DNA of 64,000 nt, taken from contig JAJEKV010000032.1 of the NCBI GenBank assembly GCA_021234155.1, positions 13,222,283 through 13,286,282 on the forward strand, written 5' to 3'. The number at the start of each line of letters is the position of its first letter. The first letter of the stretch is position 1. The translations under genes and the position numbers were made by a program. Below the pieces are notes generated by a model. That model saw nothing but the letters and a program-made list of their open reading frames with translations, made no database searches and was not told the DNA's origin. Source of the stretch: Isoetes taiwanensis (taxonomy: Eukaryota; Streptophyta; Lycopodiopsida; Isoetales; Isoetaceae). Shown one piece after another: positions 46,400 to 57,106 of this stretch.

Positions 46400-47800
46400 A
46401 AGGAGGCCTGCCAGCAAGCATGGCAGATGGCTTATGGCATAGCTTTATCGAGTTTTTACAGATGGAGGAAGAATTTTATGGAGGGCCACGTTGCCTCCAT
46501 TTCTCGGGAGTGACGTCCCCTGTGGGCTATACTGGCTTTCTGAGAATCCTTTGCCAGAAGGTCCTGGGGTGACGTTCCAGGAGGTAAAACATTTTTCTTT
46601 GATGCGCTGCAATGTACCTGGCTTTCTTAGCTTTAAGGAAGACGCGATACTGTCTGACTGCATGTGGGCGTAAAGCAGGGTCTGTGATCTTGCGGAGCCA
46701 GCATTTGGGCTCCTTGCACTCTGCATCAAACCATTGATTACGTGGGAAGGTTGTGTTCCTGGAGGTTTGTCGCGGGCAGCTTATCCCAAAGCATCTCTCC
46801 GCTGCAGTCCTAAGCACATCAATTAGCCGGCCTGTCTGTTGCTCTAGTGTAGGATATTGCAAAATTTATGCCAGGTCATCTATAAGCATCTGGGCATAAG
46901 CCCCTGAATGTTCATAATCCAATCGCAGCTAAGGCATGTGAGGAGTTGTTGCACAGGGGGGTTCGCACAACCTGCCAAGCCAACTTCAAGTAAAGTGGTA
47001 AGTGGTCTGAGTCGATCTCTTCATCCCTATTAGTTGTTCCCACCTGGAAGTGATTGACGACATGCATAACCTGCTCAGGCACCAGCACATAGTCCACCAC
47101 ACCAGATCCTCCCCCTGGTTTTCCTGACTGCAAGAGCTCTTGCGGGTGGACAGCCACTGTGCCAGCCCATTGCAGATTACCAGGTCAAAGATACCATATC
47201 GCAAAAGTAAGTGCCTACCATAGCGCGTGACCTGATTGTCATCTAATATCCGTGGCCAAGCTCCTTCTGCAGGATGCAGCTGTAATACATCCTCAGTCAA
47301 GGGATCAAACCTCATGGGTTGTTCTACCCTGATGCATGCATTGAAGTCTCCAAGGAGTATGACACGGCCCGACTGCTTATGCTACTATATGTCATCATAT
47401 AGATCGACATAGGGGTCCAGACTATCCACATCCGAGTGGGTGTGATAGAAGTTGTTCTCTGCATGTGGAAAGTAGCAGGCTGCCACAAAGAGAGGTCTGC
47501 TACTACAGTTTTGTACACGCACCCACAGGTACCGATTGTGCTTGTCTGTTTTGAACAAGGAGATTGACTGTGCTAAGGCCGTTCGGTAGTAGCAGGCAAC
47601 CCCCCATGCCCCTGCTTTCCTGTGCAATTATTGAAGATTGAGTAGCGCTGGTATCCTGGCAAGTTGGGTATCCTGTATCCTGCATGCTCCCATGTTTCCA
47701 TGAGGAAGATGAGATCCATGTCTGCGGCAACCAAGTTGAGACTATCTCTCTTCTGCCATGGGAAGCCTCAACAATTCCAGGAGACCATGTGGAGACACAC
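46400..47800 (-). pseudogene. LINE endonuclease and linker to RT, degenerate
   Basis: The minus strand from 47797 reads MVSWNC, a stop where Arg is usual, then GF. It continues ADMDLIFLMETWEHAGYRIP with the catalytic Glu of APE-type endonucleases. Then follow LFVAACYFPH (about 47480), GDFNACIRV (about 47340), YGIFDLVICNGLAQW (about 47200), VVDYVLVP and SDHLPLYL (about 47100-47000, catalytic Asp-His). The basic linker before RT is at 46862-46527 (NQWFDAECKEPK, TFWQRILRKP). Several frameshifts and stops break it, and the RT itself is missing after about 46400. The motif order is that of L1-type ORF2. Confidence 0.78.
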
Positions 47801-49505
47801 CCTATTTGTTTATGTGGGCCGCTGGAGATTCTGGGGCAGCAGTAAGGGGATGGCGTAGTGGAAGCAGCCCGAGAGATGTAACAACGTAAGGTGAGGCAAC
47901 CGGAGCGGTGGCATGCGGTTGTAGCAGCAAAGCAAATGCATGGTCGTGGGGCCGCTGGAGGGTTCGGCAAAGATTTGGCTGCCCGAAAATTTGCATCTTG
48001 CCCCTAATCACCCCGCAGCCCCCCCTCGCTAACAATGCTTTTAACTTTGGCAAACTCATGTCCGTGGTCTTCTTGTTGGGCCGGGTCAGGTCTCGGTCAA
48101 CATACGTGCAGCCCCTTCAACCGCCTACCCCGGGCGATGATGGCTACTTTATTTTAAGATCTCGCACTATGAATGTGACTACCGGGGCGGTCCGGGCGTT
48201 GGATACCATATGCCTCGCCCTAATAATGTGTACCGTGAGTGGAATATCATTCCAGTGGAGAATCAACATCCGAGTCGGGTTAATGAGGTCCTCCCCCCCC
48301 TCTTCAAGCTAGGGCCACGCATCATCACATTGTGGTTTTCTCCGCCTCAGCCTCCTAGAACTCTCTCGGATTGTTGGGTCAATCGCCCGCCACAACAGTG
48401 TTGTTTGCTGCCGGCAGGGCATAGGTTGTGGCCTGTGTTGGGGCGTGGTGGCATGGAGCTGCTTGGCGGTGCAAGAGTAGACGGCCCCGGGCCGACGCCG
48501 GCAAGTGCATTCTTGGGCAGGTGGACTGCCGCAAGGTGTATAGTGGTCTCTCCTTTCTCAAGCCGGTGAGCTTAGCTCCCGGCTGGAATTGTCTTGCCTT
48601 GTCAATTCATGCATGCACCGCTGAACTGCTCATGAGCCTTTGTGATGGAGGCCCTTGCCTTGTTCACCGATGACCGCCCGGCCTCCTCGACCTTCGATTC
48701 GAGCCGTGGAGCTATGCTCCGGGCCAAGTTTAGAGTCCAACATTGGGTTCATTGCAAATGAGGCCACTTCTTGTGTCTCGGACCCTAGTTTGAAGGGCTT
48801 TCAATTGTGACCGCCTTCAAAAGCCGATCGGACTTTTCGGATCACGGGCAGCAGCCTCCTTAGCCTCCTCCGACAACATATGGAGATGGTTGCCATTGTC
48901 TCCCCCTGCCCAACACGCTGCTTGTTCCCAGGTCATGGTTTCAATGGCGTGGACAAGAAATCCATACAGCCCGTGCATGTCGCCAGAAGACTCTTCTTGT
49001 CCTTCGCTTTCAGAGTGCACTAGGCGTAAGGCCATCCTCCGTGTCAGATGCGGTTCCATGCCGGAAACACGCTGCTTTCAATAGCCAGCCTTCCTTTTGA
49101 GCAATTTGATGCGAGGTCAGATCTCCTTTGCAAGCAAGCACTGGAAGCCGTGGTTGCCCTCTGCCATTGCTTGAACCTGTTTCCAGTGCTCCTCAACTGC
49201 CTGGTTTGGTGGTGGTGAAGCACAGATATTGCTTGCCGCTAGGCTAGAATATCTGTCATATGCCTGCCGAGCTATGCTTGTTGCACGAGACTTTGCCCGC
49301 GCTTCTCTTTTCAGTGTGCACCTGTCAATTTTGCCGGTGTCATCTGCGATTGGGGATGGCATCTATGTACTCTCCCAGTAGAAGTTTTCTGCCATGTCTG
49401 CGCTAGGTAGAGGGGACTGTGCATTAGCACCATCCACATGCATATCAGTGGGGTTGGATGAAGGGACGCAGGGCTCGTCTGCTCTTCTATCACTGGAGTT
49501 GCCAT
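47801..49505 (-). pseudogene. GC-rich region upstream of the LINE endonuclease, possibly its ORF1
   Basis: Its position (minus strand, just before the endonuclease) fits LINE ORF1 and 5' UTR. Pieces such as 49362-49117 (basic, helical: RCTLKREARAKSRATSIARQ) and 49059-48817 are open but carry no zinc knuckle or RRM that I can identify. The segment is GC-rich compared with both flanks. Small plus-strand ORFs across 47908-48673 are probably shadows. Confidence 0.35.
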
Positions 49506-49514
49506 GAATACGGT

Positions 49515-49980
49515 ATCACCCTATAGACGCTTGTTTGAAAGCCTCCAAGCACTTTGATCATGCACAACCTCTGTCCCCTTACAGACGCCCATCTGAAAGC
49601 TTCCATGTGTCAGAAGCAGGCGCAGGCTTTGTCACCTCACAAACACCCGTCCGAAGTGTCCAAATGCAGAATTCAAGTGCAGCCGCTGGTGCAACCTTTA
49701 CCACCTTATAGACGCTTGTCTCAGATGAATAGTGGCAATGATCTCTTCCTTACGCACTTTGTCCGAAAAGCCTCCAAAGATGCTAATGTTTGAATTCAGT
49801 GGCGCATGCTCCAAATGCAAGAAGCAAGTGTAGGCTCTTTCACCTTACAGACACCCGTCTGAAAGTAAATCAAGCGCAGCTTCTAGTGGCAACCTCTGCC
49901 ACCTTACAGACGCTTGTCTGAAATGAAAATAAGAAATGGTCTTCCCCCTTACAGACGCCTGTCTGCAAGGCTTCAGCATG
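49515..49980. repeat. Irregular repeats of CCTTACAGACGCYYGTCTGAAA
   Basis: Seven diverged copies lie near 49519, 49576, 49638, 49703, 49841, 49902 and 49946, 45-140 bases apart. The core CAGACG-NN-(C)GTCTG is a dyad. Spacers partly repeat too (GCAACCTCTGCCACC and variants). No coding frame runs through it consistently. Confidence 0.75.
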
Positions 49981-50199
49981 TAAATGCTTGAATCCAAGGT
50001 GATTGGATGGTATCACACCCTCTGAATCCTGTCTTAAAATCGGGTTGCAAAAACTTGTTGTTCTCTCCTTTCCGATCTTAAGCAAATATGTGCAAACCAT
50101 ACGTCTTTAGAATCATCACAGAACAAACATTCCAATGATATGCATTGCTCCCAAAATAGAGCTGCAGATCAATAGATATGAAGAAAAGTATATAGTGTT

Positions 50200-50945
50200 G
50201 GAAAATGGAATAATGGAAACCCTAGAACCAGCACTGAAAATCTGTTGTTTTCGCTCTGAAATCCTTTCCAAACATCAGCAAAATAAAATATCTTTGAAAT
50301 AACTCTGAGAGAGCTTTCCAATGGTATAAATTTGGTGGAAAACCGAGTCACAGAAAAATAGATATGAATAAAAATATCATATGAACCACAAAGTGGTGGT
50401 GCAGGCTGTAAATTTGTGTTTTTGCTATGGAAACACCATTCAAACACATGCAAATCACATAGCTTCAGAAAGATCTATGACGGAGCTTTCCAAAGCGATA
50501 TATTTCGACTGAATCGGAGTTCAAATTCGCCAAATACGATAAAAAAAATATGTGGACAATACCACCAGCACTTCAGGGATTTTTTGTGCCCTCGATTTGC
50601 AGCCCGACAATTTGAGTTTTTCCTGAGGAAAGATTATTAAAACATATACAAATTACTTACCAATAGAAAGAGCTCTAAGGTGATCTGAGATGACTTTCCA
50701 ATGCAATAAATTTCAGCTGAAACGAAGTTCTTGATCTCCAGATATGATCAAAAGTGTTTGGGCAACATCACGAGTACTTGGGGCCCCCAATTTGCAGCCC
50801 AAAAATCTGTGTTTCTGATGTAAAATGATTAGTAAAACATATGCATTAATCACATACCGACAGAAAGAACTCTGAGATGGCTTTCCAACGCAATAAATTT
50901 CGGTTGAAATGGATTTCTAGATCTCCAGTTATGATTGAAAACGTG
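50200..50945. repeat. Degenerate tandem repeat of about 190 bp
   Basis: Four units are recognisable by GAGCTTTCCAATGGTATAAATT and variants at about 50312, 50481, 50690 and 50878. Shared neighbours include TTTCGACTGAA, AGATCTCCAGATATGATC, AATTTGCAGCCC and AAACATATGCA. Divergence is high and period lengths vary from 169 to 209. It is a satellite-like array with no gene. Confidence 0.75.
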
Positions 50946-51356
50946 TGACTGGCTTTCAGAGCGCCTAGGGTTTCAGAGCGCCTTGGAGTAGCAATATTGC
51001 ATCTAAGGAAAGTCTTACAATCTCTAGAACGTAAACTACCAATAAGAGATGGCTAATGTTTTGGATCAAGAATGTAACTTACAATTTGATTTCCCCCTGC
51101 ATCCCTTCCAAAGTAAATTGGCCATTGACTACCTTCTGTAGCACCTCACAAACCTTTTCTGTATTTTTTAAACCCTACATTTCCCTCGATGCCATGATAT
51201 CCATGTCCTTCTGTTTTGCAGGTTCAGTTCTTTTCCTTTTTGAATCCTTCATCTTGCCTTTAGATTTCAGAGTATCCTCAGCAAACATATCAAAAAAAAT
51301 TTCTTGAAGTTCTCAGACATACAAAAGAAGAAGAAAGAAACAAAGGATAAAAAACT

Positions 51357-52948
51357 TCACAGCCATGGGCGCATAGTAAAAAGACTAAGAGAAGAAAGAT
51401 ATCTTACACGTCCGTACCTAAAAGCTAGTTGGAAGTAGTTGCCGTACTTCACAAGAGAAGCTCTGGCATCAGTGGAGTTATAAGTTAAGCAACACTCTGT
51501 AACACACTGCTCTTTGAGGGCCAGGTAAAGGTTTTGGTCATCTTTGATATCTTTGTCACCCTGATGCTCCGACCTAAAAAGTTCATATTCCTTAAACTTG
51601 ATTTTGTTAGTGAATATCCGATATTCATTATCCACATTATGGATCATAGCAAGCAACTCGACTTCAGAGTCAGTGACACCCACGTACACAAAGGTAAATA
51701 TTTGCGAGAAGCAGTGTTTTTTAGTTTCGTTGTAAAGCTGCCTTCTCGCCTTAAAGCTGTGGGTGCCCCCAAAATAAAGTACTATAACTTTCATCCTCTT
51801 CCTTTACAAACATATCCTTGCCGGAGCACTGGGAAGGGTCAACAATGCAAATGTGCAGTGTTGCTGCTGCATTTGGTCTATCCCTTATTCGCTCTTTAAG
51901 AGCAGACAAATGGTCAAAGTAATTTTTTTGCACTTGCAGGGTCTCTCACCTGACTCGTCCTTGGGGCACAACTCAACAAAGTCAACCAATAGGTGCATGA
52001 TACCCCCCACCTGACATCTCAGCTCAATTTCTTCGAGCTTCCTAGATGCCATGTCTTTTTCCTTACTGGCAAACCTTGTACCCGGTGCTGGAGGCAAGAC
52101 CACCTTAGTGGCCTTTTTGGATGTTTTGCTAGTTGATGGAACGGTGTCTGTCACCAGGCCTGCCTTGTAATAATTTTTTTTGGCCTTTTTCTTTCGTGGA
52201 TTCTCCACTACCTCAACCTCAAACTCTTCCTCTTCAGATTCAGGCTCTGAATCTTCGTCTTCCTGCACCGTTTCCACTTCAACATTTTTCGAAATTTTGG
52301 GGATGATTAGCTTGGGCACAAGAGGCATTGCATCCTTCATCAACTTAGCAGAAGGTGCGCTAGAACATAATAGATGATCCTTGTTCAAAAGAAGATCGTT
52401 TAATATAGAAACAAGATCCTGCAAATGAAACAAACAAAACCTATGAGCACATAGACCAAACATTTTGCTAAAGTCTTCATGTACATGGAAATAACAGTTA
52501 CAATTCTACTCTTCATTCTTGTCTGAATGTAGCCTTGCATATCTTCTGGAGATGACAGACTCAACTTAAAATATGAACTGTCCATAGAATAGACATTTTC
52601 ACTCCCTTTGGTGGTGGTTGTGCACTTAATGTTGAACATCCCAAACAACTCAGCATCCACCAGCCTGCCACATCTTTTGAAGCTTTCCAGATCTTGTGCT
52701 TGCTTGCGGGTCTCAGCACAAATGTACAAATACAAAAAATGAGCCATTGAAGATTTACCGGTACCTCTGACAAGCAACCATTGCTGATCCTTAACAAAAA
52801 AAAGAATCGTCTTTGGCTTCCTGAAACTCCTGCTGACTTTCAGGAATATCCTCCTTCTCTTGACTGCCCTTTGGGAGGATCCGCCCTCATCCTCCTGACC
52901 ACCTTTTGTAAGGCTTCTCTTCTTATTGAAATACAAAAAACACAGCAT
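51357..52948 (-). pseudogene. Unidentified multi-exon minus-strand gene, possibly the second gene of a transposon
   Basis: Three long minus-strand frames lie in order. 52948-52400 includes SFRKPKTILFFVKDQQWLLV, SFKRCGRLVDAELFGMF and YFKLSLSSPEDMQGYIQTRM. 52463-51885 begins after a good acceptor (TTCATTTGCAG) and has an acidic tract and then KKKAKK. 51794-51357 has DSEVELLAMIHNVDNEYRIF, DARASLVKYGNYFQLAFRYG and a donor GTAAGA after it. A frameshift lies near 51790 (two frames cover the same residues), so it may be broken. I do not recognise the protein. The palindrome CTATGCGCGCATAG, in variants, lies beyond both ends (51362-51378; 52967-53270), as it does around the plus-strand DUF7869-like gene. 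This suggests they belong together. Confidence 0.45.
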
Positions 52949-52959
52949 AGTATCAAACC

Positions 52960-53285
52960 ACCGTTTGCCTATGCGCGCATATCCAAACCAATCAGAAAAT
53001 TATTATGCCTATGGGCGCATAGGCATGCTAAACAAGAAAAGCTGTGAGCTTATGCATTCCATGGCAAGTTAAACAAAAAAGTTGTGTGCCCACGCGCGCA
53101 TGGGCAAGCGTTAGAAAAAAGCTGTGCGCCCACGCGCGCATGGGCAAGCGCTAGAAAAAAAGCTTTGCGCCCATGCGCGCATGGGCAAGCGCCAGAAGAA
53201 AGCCGTTGCGCCCACGCGCGCATGGGCAAGCGCCAGAAGAAAGCCTTTGTGCCCATGCGCCAATCACAAAATAACATGCCTTTGC
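52960..53285. repeat. Tandem array carrying a GCGCGC palindrome, ~40-bp units
   Basis: Two looser copies (CTATGCGCGCATA at about 52970, CTATGGGCGCATAG at about 53008) lead into four to five units of 39-42 bp from about 53085 to 53265. Each unit has GCCCACGCGCGCATGGGC or GCCCATGCGCGCATGGGC, then AAGCGCCAGAAGAAAGC. The long open frame across it is a by-product of the repeat. Confidence 0.88.
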
Positions 53286-53750
53286 CCGAATAGACAAAGA
53301 AACAGTTGAAACAAACCTAAAACAAACCTAAATATGTCCAGAACACTCGAAAAAGGCCAGGAAATACCTAAGAAATTCAAATTTTTAATACTTTTGCAGA
53401 AGGCCTAATTAAGCAAGAAATGCACAAAATAAATTGAAAAGTAAGCTAATTAACTAGCAGCTAAGATCTTTATGTACCTTCCACCTGCCATTTGCAGCAA
53501 GCCTATGCAACTTCTTATAGACGTCAGTGAGTGAGAAAAGCAGAGTGACTTTGAAGGCGGAGGTCGAGCACCCAGGAGCTTTGGTTTGTATGCAGAAATG
53601 TACGCCCGTTTTCTCTATTCATATTCTACATTAGTATTTGGATGTTTTCTATGGGATTCTGCATAAAGGTTTGCATCTGATTTCATGCGAAGCCTTATGG
53701 AGTGGCAATCAAGTGTGTCGTGATGGCCACTTGCATATTCTAGAATTGTT
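53286..53750. other. Non-coding stretch between the palindrome array and copy C
   Basis: AT-rich, no ORF of note. It may be the inter-gene part of the proposed two-gene element, interrupted by the insertion of copy C. Confidence 0.35.
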
Positions 53751-55090
53751 CATTCCTAGGATGGGTCCTATGACAACATATATATCGGCCGAAGTGAAGT
53801 GGTGTTCTCATTGAGCTTTGTAAAACATTGAGTACAAATGGATCCCTCACTAGGGGTAGGTAAATTTGGAAATATGAACTTTAAATGCTCCGAAACTAGA
53901 CAATCATCGAGAGCATGATGATACTAAAGAATACAACATAAAAGATGGTTTTATCCGCCACTTGGTCGATGCAAAGGTGAGAAGACCTGGTGACTGCTTC
54001 TTATCGGGAAGAAGAACCACACCTTCTCAGGTTTTTGAGGAAAACCCAAGCAAATGGTTGAAATACGACCCCCACGACTCGGCAACCACAAGACCTTAAA
54101 AATCCCTGCAGAGTCAAGGCTGAAAAGAAAAATAACCCGTCAATGAGTTAGATGCCATAGGCAAGAAGACTCGGAGGCTCGAGGCCACCTTGAGAAAGAA
54201 ACAACAAATGACCAATCGGGAACCGTCCGCGGAAAATGACCCTGTGGGAAAAACAACCGATTAGTTTGCCGCCGGAGGCTACGTTGCCACTTGAGAGAAA
54301 ATGAAAAAGAGTTATGCCTCAGAACTACATCGCCACGCCGAAGAGAAAATGCATAGCAAATACTTACTCGGAGGCTACAGTGCCACGCCGAGAAAAAGAA
54401 ACTATGCAAACAAAGCTGACAACACCAGACCACAAGATAGACAGATCCACACGCCTGTGAAAATGAATAATAAACATTGTCCAAGAGAAAATGAACAAGA
54501 AAATAAGTCACGAGCCATGCCGAGAAAGAATGAAATGATAAGAAGTCGCGGAGGCTACAGAGCCACACCGAGAAAAAATAGAAATAAGAAAATATATATC
54601 TACAAAGAAAAAAGAAAGCACAGAGGATATCGAGGGCTGCAAGGCGACTTGAAAAGTATAGAAGATTTGATAGACTCTGAGAAGAACGAGATAATGAGTA
54701 GGCCTCAGAGGCTAAAGTGCCACATCGAGAAAACTGATGAATAAGAACATAGGTACTATCAAAAACATCGAAAGGAAACCATAGAAGATCTAGAGGCTGC
54801 AAAGGGACCCGAAAAATATGGAAACATAGACAAAGATGGTCAACGGACAAAAAGGAAATGGAATGAAAAGGGGGAATGAGAAAACAAAACAGGATAAGAA
54901 CAGATGCAGACAAACCATCAAGGGAGGGAGGGTGAGGGAAACTGGTAGGATAGAGAAGCAGAAAACTAGCTCAAGAGAACGCCGATGACGAAAAAATGAA
55001 AAGATGCTGAATAAATAGGGAGTGCAAAAAAGGGGCGTCCCCATCCAAGGAATGTCGGTTCTATTGCTATCGCAATAGAACCGTGGCATT
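53751..55090 (-). mobile_element. Unidentified hairpin-ended element, inverted copy C
   Basis: It reads on the minus strand from 55090. AATGCCACGG is followed by a hairpin with stem GGTTCTATTGC / GCAATAGAACC (55057-55083 on the plus strand), then CATTCCTTGGATGGGG, CTATTTATTCAGC and ATCGGCGTTCTCTTGAGCT, as in copies A and B. It ends at CATAGGACCCATCCTAGG (53755-53772 on the plus strand). Most of its interior matches copy B. The 257-codon minus-strand ORF at 54140-54913 is hydrophobic because the strand is T-rich; it is not kept in copy B, so I do not take it as a gene. Confidence 0.65.
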
Positions 55091-56555
55091 CTAGCAAGCA
55101 CACGCAAAGTCTTTTCGCATTTCCTGCTACAGCTGTTTATCATATCTTGTCCGTCCTCGCTTGGGCTACAGTCTTTATTTTTACGTCTTGCTAGTGTTCG
55201 AGTAGGTAACAGACTTATCTTTCACAGTATGTTTTGAATGCGGACATAGGCAAGCTGCTATTAATTCTTTTTAAATTGTTAATGTACTTCCTTAGTTTCT
55301 ACATGGACAGTAGTTTTGGTGCATGTCTGTTACTGAGTACAGGTCTTTGTCCATTTGCAGCATGAATGGCAGCCACTCAGACAAAAGTCTTTTATCTCCG
55401 CCTGCGAATATTTCAGTATTGCCTCGAGGTGGGTTCAACACACCCACACAAAGTAGCGAAGAGGAAGATTTACGTGACACACTGTCCCTTGATAGTTCGT
55501 CCGGAAGCTTTATATCTCCGTCCCCATTACACTTAATGCGCGGGTCTACCTCGTTTCAAACTCCTTCGCCAACACACATTCTACAGCGTTCCTCTGTGTT
55601 TAGAACACCATCTCCCTCACTCCTTCGACAAGGCATTTCCTTGGCCTCACCTACTCACACCACCCACTCAAATTTCGAAACTCCACCTCTACAGGAATTA
55701 CACCATTTGTTGCAAAATATAATAGATTCTGCAGAGAGACCTCTTCAGTGTGCTAAAGGCCCCTCATTAACCTAAATGGTCGCTGAGAATGACCTGCAAA
55801 TGTTAAGGAGAAAGTCTAGAACATTGTTTCCATGCTCCTCGGTTGAGAGCGAGAAGGTTAACGACACAACGATTGAAGACGAGCCTTTTTCTACTCCGCA
55901 ATGACCTACCATACACTCCAGCCAGAATAACAGCTCTGCAGAGCCTTCGAATCCAAGAAATCCATACAATAGTGCAAAAAGATTTAAGAGGGACCCTATA
56001 GTAAAGGTTTTTAGGACAGTTTTGGGCGTAATCGGCTAATGGGACTCACTTACATGAGCAGCTGAGGCGTTTGGCTTGTTATAAAAAGAAGTGTATAATG
56101 AACTTCCCCTTTTCGTCCTTAAAGTTTTTCATACTATGTGATGAATGTAACTGTTTGCCAGCTGGCTTTCAAAAGAATACATGCCATTGGAAGTCGTCAC
56201 ATGTCAAGGGTACAAAAACGTTTAGATAGAAATCCATGCATTGACGACTACTGTCACCCAAAGAAAGTAGTTGGTATGCATTGCCTGGAAGCAAAAGCAT
56301 GGTTGGTAGGCTTCTTTGACTCCAACTATGAGCGGCTACCCAACAGTCCTGTTCATCATCTTACGGACAGCATTACCAAGAAAGATCTTTTCCAGTATTC
56401 AAGTCAGTTGTTCATATCCTACTCTTACTTCTTAAGATTGTGGAAGCAAGAACTCAATCTTGTTAGGATTCCAGAGAGGCATCGGTTCTCAGCATGTTCT
56501 ACCTGTTCTATATTGAAGAAGAAAAGGTCCATGGCAAAGAATCTTCCAGAGAAAA

Positions 56556-56817
56556 GTACGTTTTTTGTTTCAAACTACTGTTTCCATGTCTATGCACGCA
56601 TAGCACAGTTTAACTAGTTTTGTTTAACTTTCGTCTATGCGCGCATAGCACAGTTTATAAAATAAGGATCTTTGTCTATGCGCGCATGACATGCTTCTTG
56701 TATTTTGGTCGCTCGTCTATGCGCGCATAGCAAGGAACCAAATACGGGTCACTGTGTCTATGCGCACATAGCAGCGCAAGTGACTTTAGTGGTATTGACA
56801 AATGTCTTTGGCTGCAG
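56556..56817 (+). other. Intron of the DUF7869-like gene, carrying the CTATGCGCGCATAG palindrome
   Basis: The donor is AAA A/GTACGT and the acceptor TTTGGCTGCAG. Splicing joins the frame cleanly (EK-N-QITQQLQEHKE). Within it lie five copies of the palindrome or close variants: CTATGCACGCATAG (~56589), CTATGCGCGCATAG (~56634), CTATGCGCGCATGA (~56675), CTATGCGCGCATAG (~56717) and CTATGCGCACATAG (~56758). Spacing is very even, about 41-45 bases. Confidence 0.75.
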
Positions 56818-56862
56818 ATCAAATAACTCAACAATTACAAGAACACAAAGAGGCTCAAGCCC

Positions 56863-57106
56863 CAGGGGGTGCACCCATTATATAGGGGGTATGCCACCTG
56901 CGTGCACGGGGTCAGCAAAAACCCCCTTGTATACGCATTTGAATTTTTTCAGAAACCCCCTTTCCAGCCACGTACAGTACCAAAATTGCCCTAAAAACTC
57001 CAAAAAGCTACCCCTAGGTACGAGTATATGTACGGTTTAAGGGGAAAACAAACCCTTTCGGGTCACTCACATGGTTTGTACGGCCAAAACTATGTGAACC
57101 CCCCTT
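56863..57106. mobile_element. 244-bp MITE with 11-bp target duplication
   Basis: GGCTCAAGCCC occurs at 56852-56862 and again at 57107-57117. Between them the sequence starts CAGGGGGTGCACC and ends GTGAACCCCCCTT, imperfect inverted repeats. Removing the insert and one repeat restores the reading frame of the host exon (HKEAQALERKK). An 11-bp duplication is long; Mutator-like elements make 8-11 bp. The interior has no ORF. Confidence 0.85.

Noticed and set aside
47908-48673. Plus-strand ORFs of 81-134 codons in GC-rich sequence.
   Set aside because: GC-rich DNA has few stops by chance; they lie opposite the LINE and show no domain.
53050-53293. Overlapping ORFs in several frames and on both strands across the 40-bp repeat.
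   Set aside because: They arise from the repeat, whose unit length keeps frames open; no protein-like pattern.
54140-54913. A 257-codon minus-strand ORF in copy C, membrane-like.
   Set aside because: Same T-rich strand effect; copy B has no equivalent open frame.
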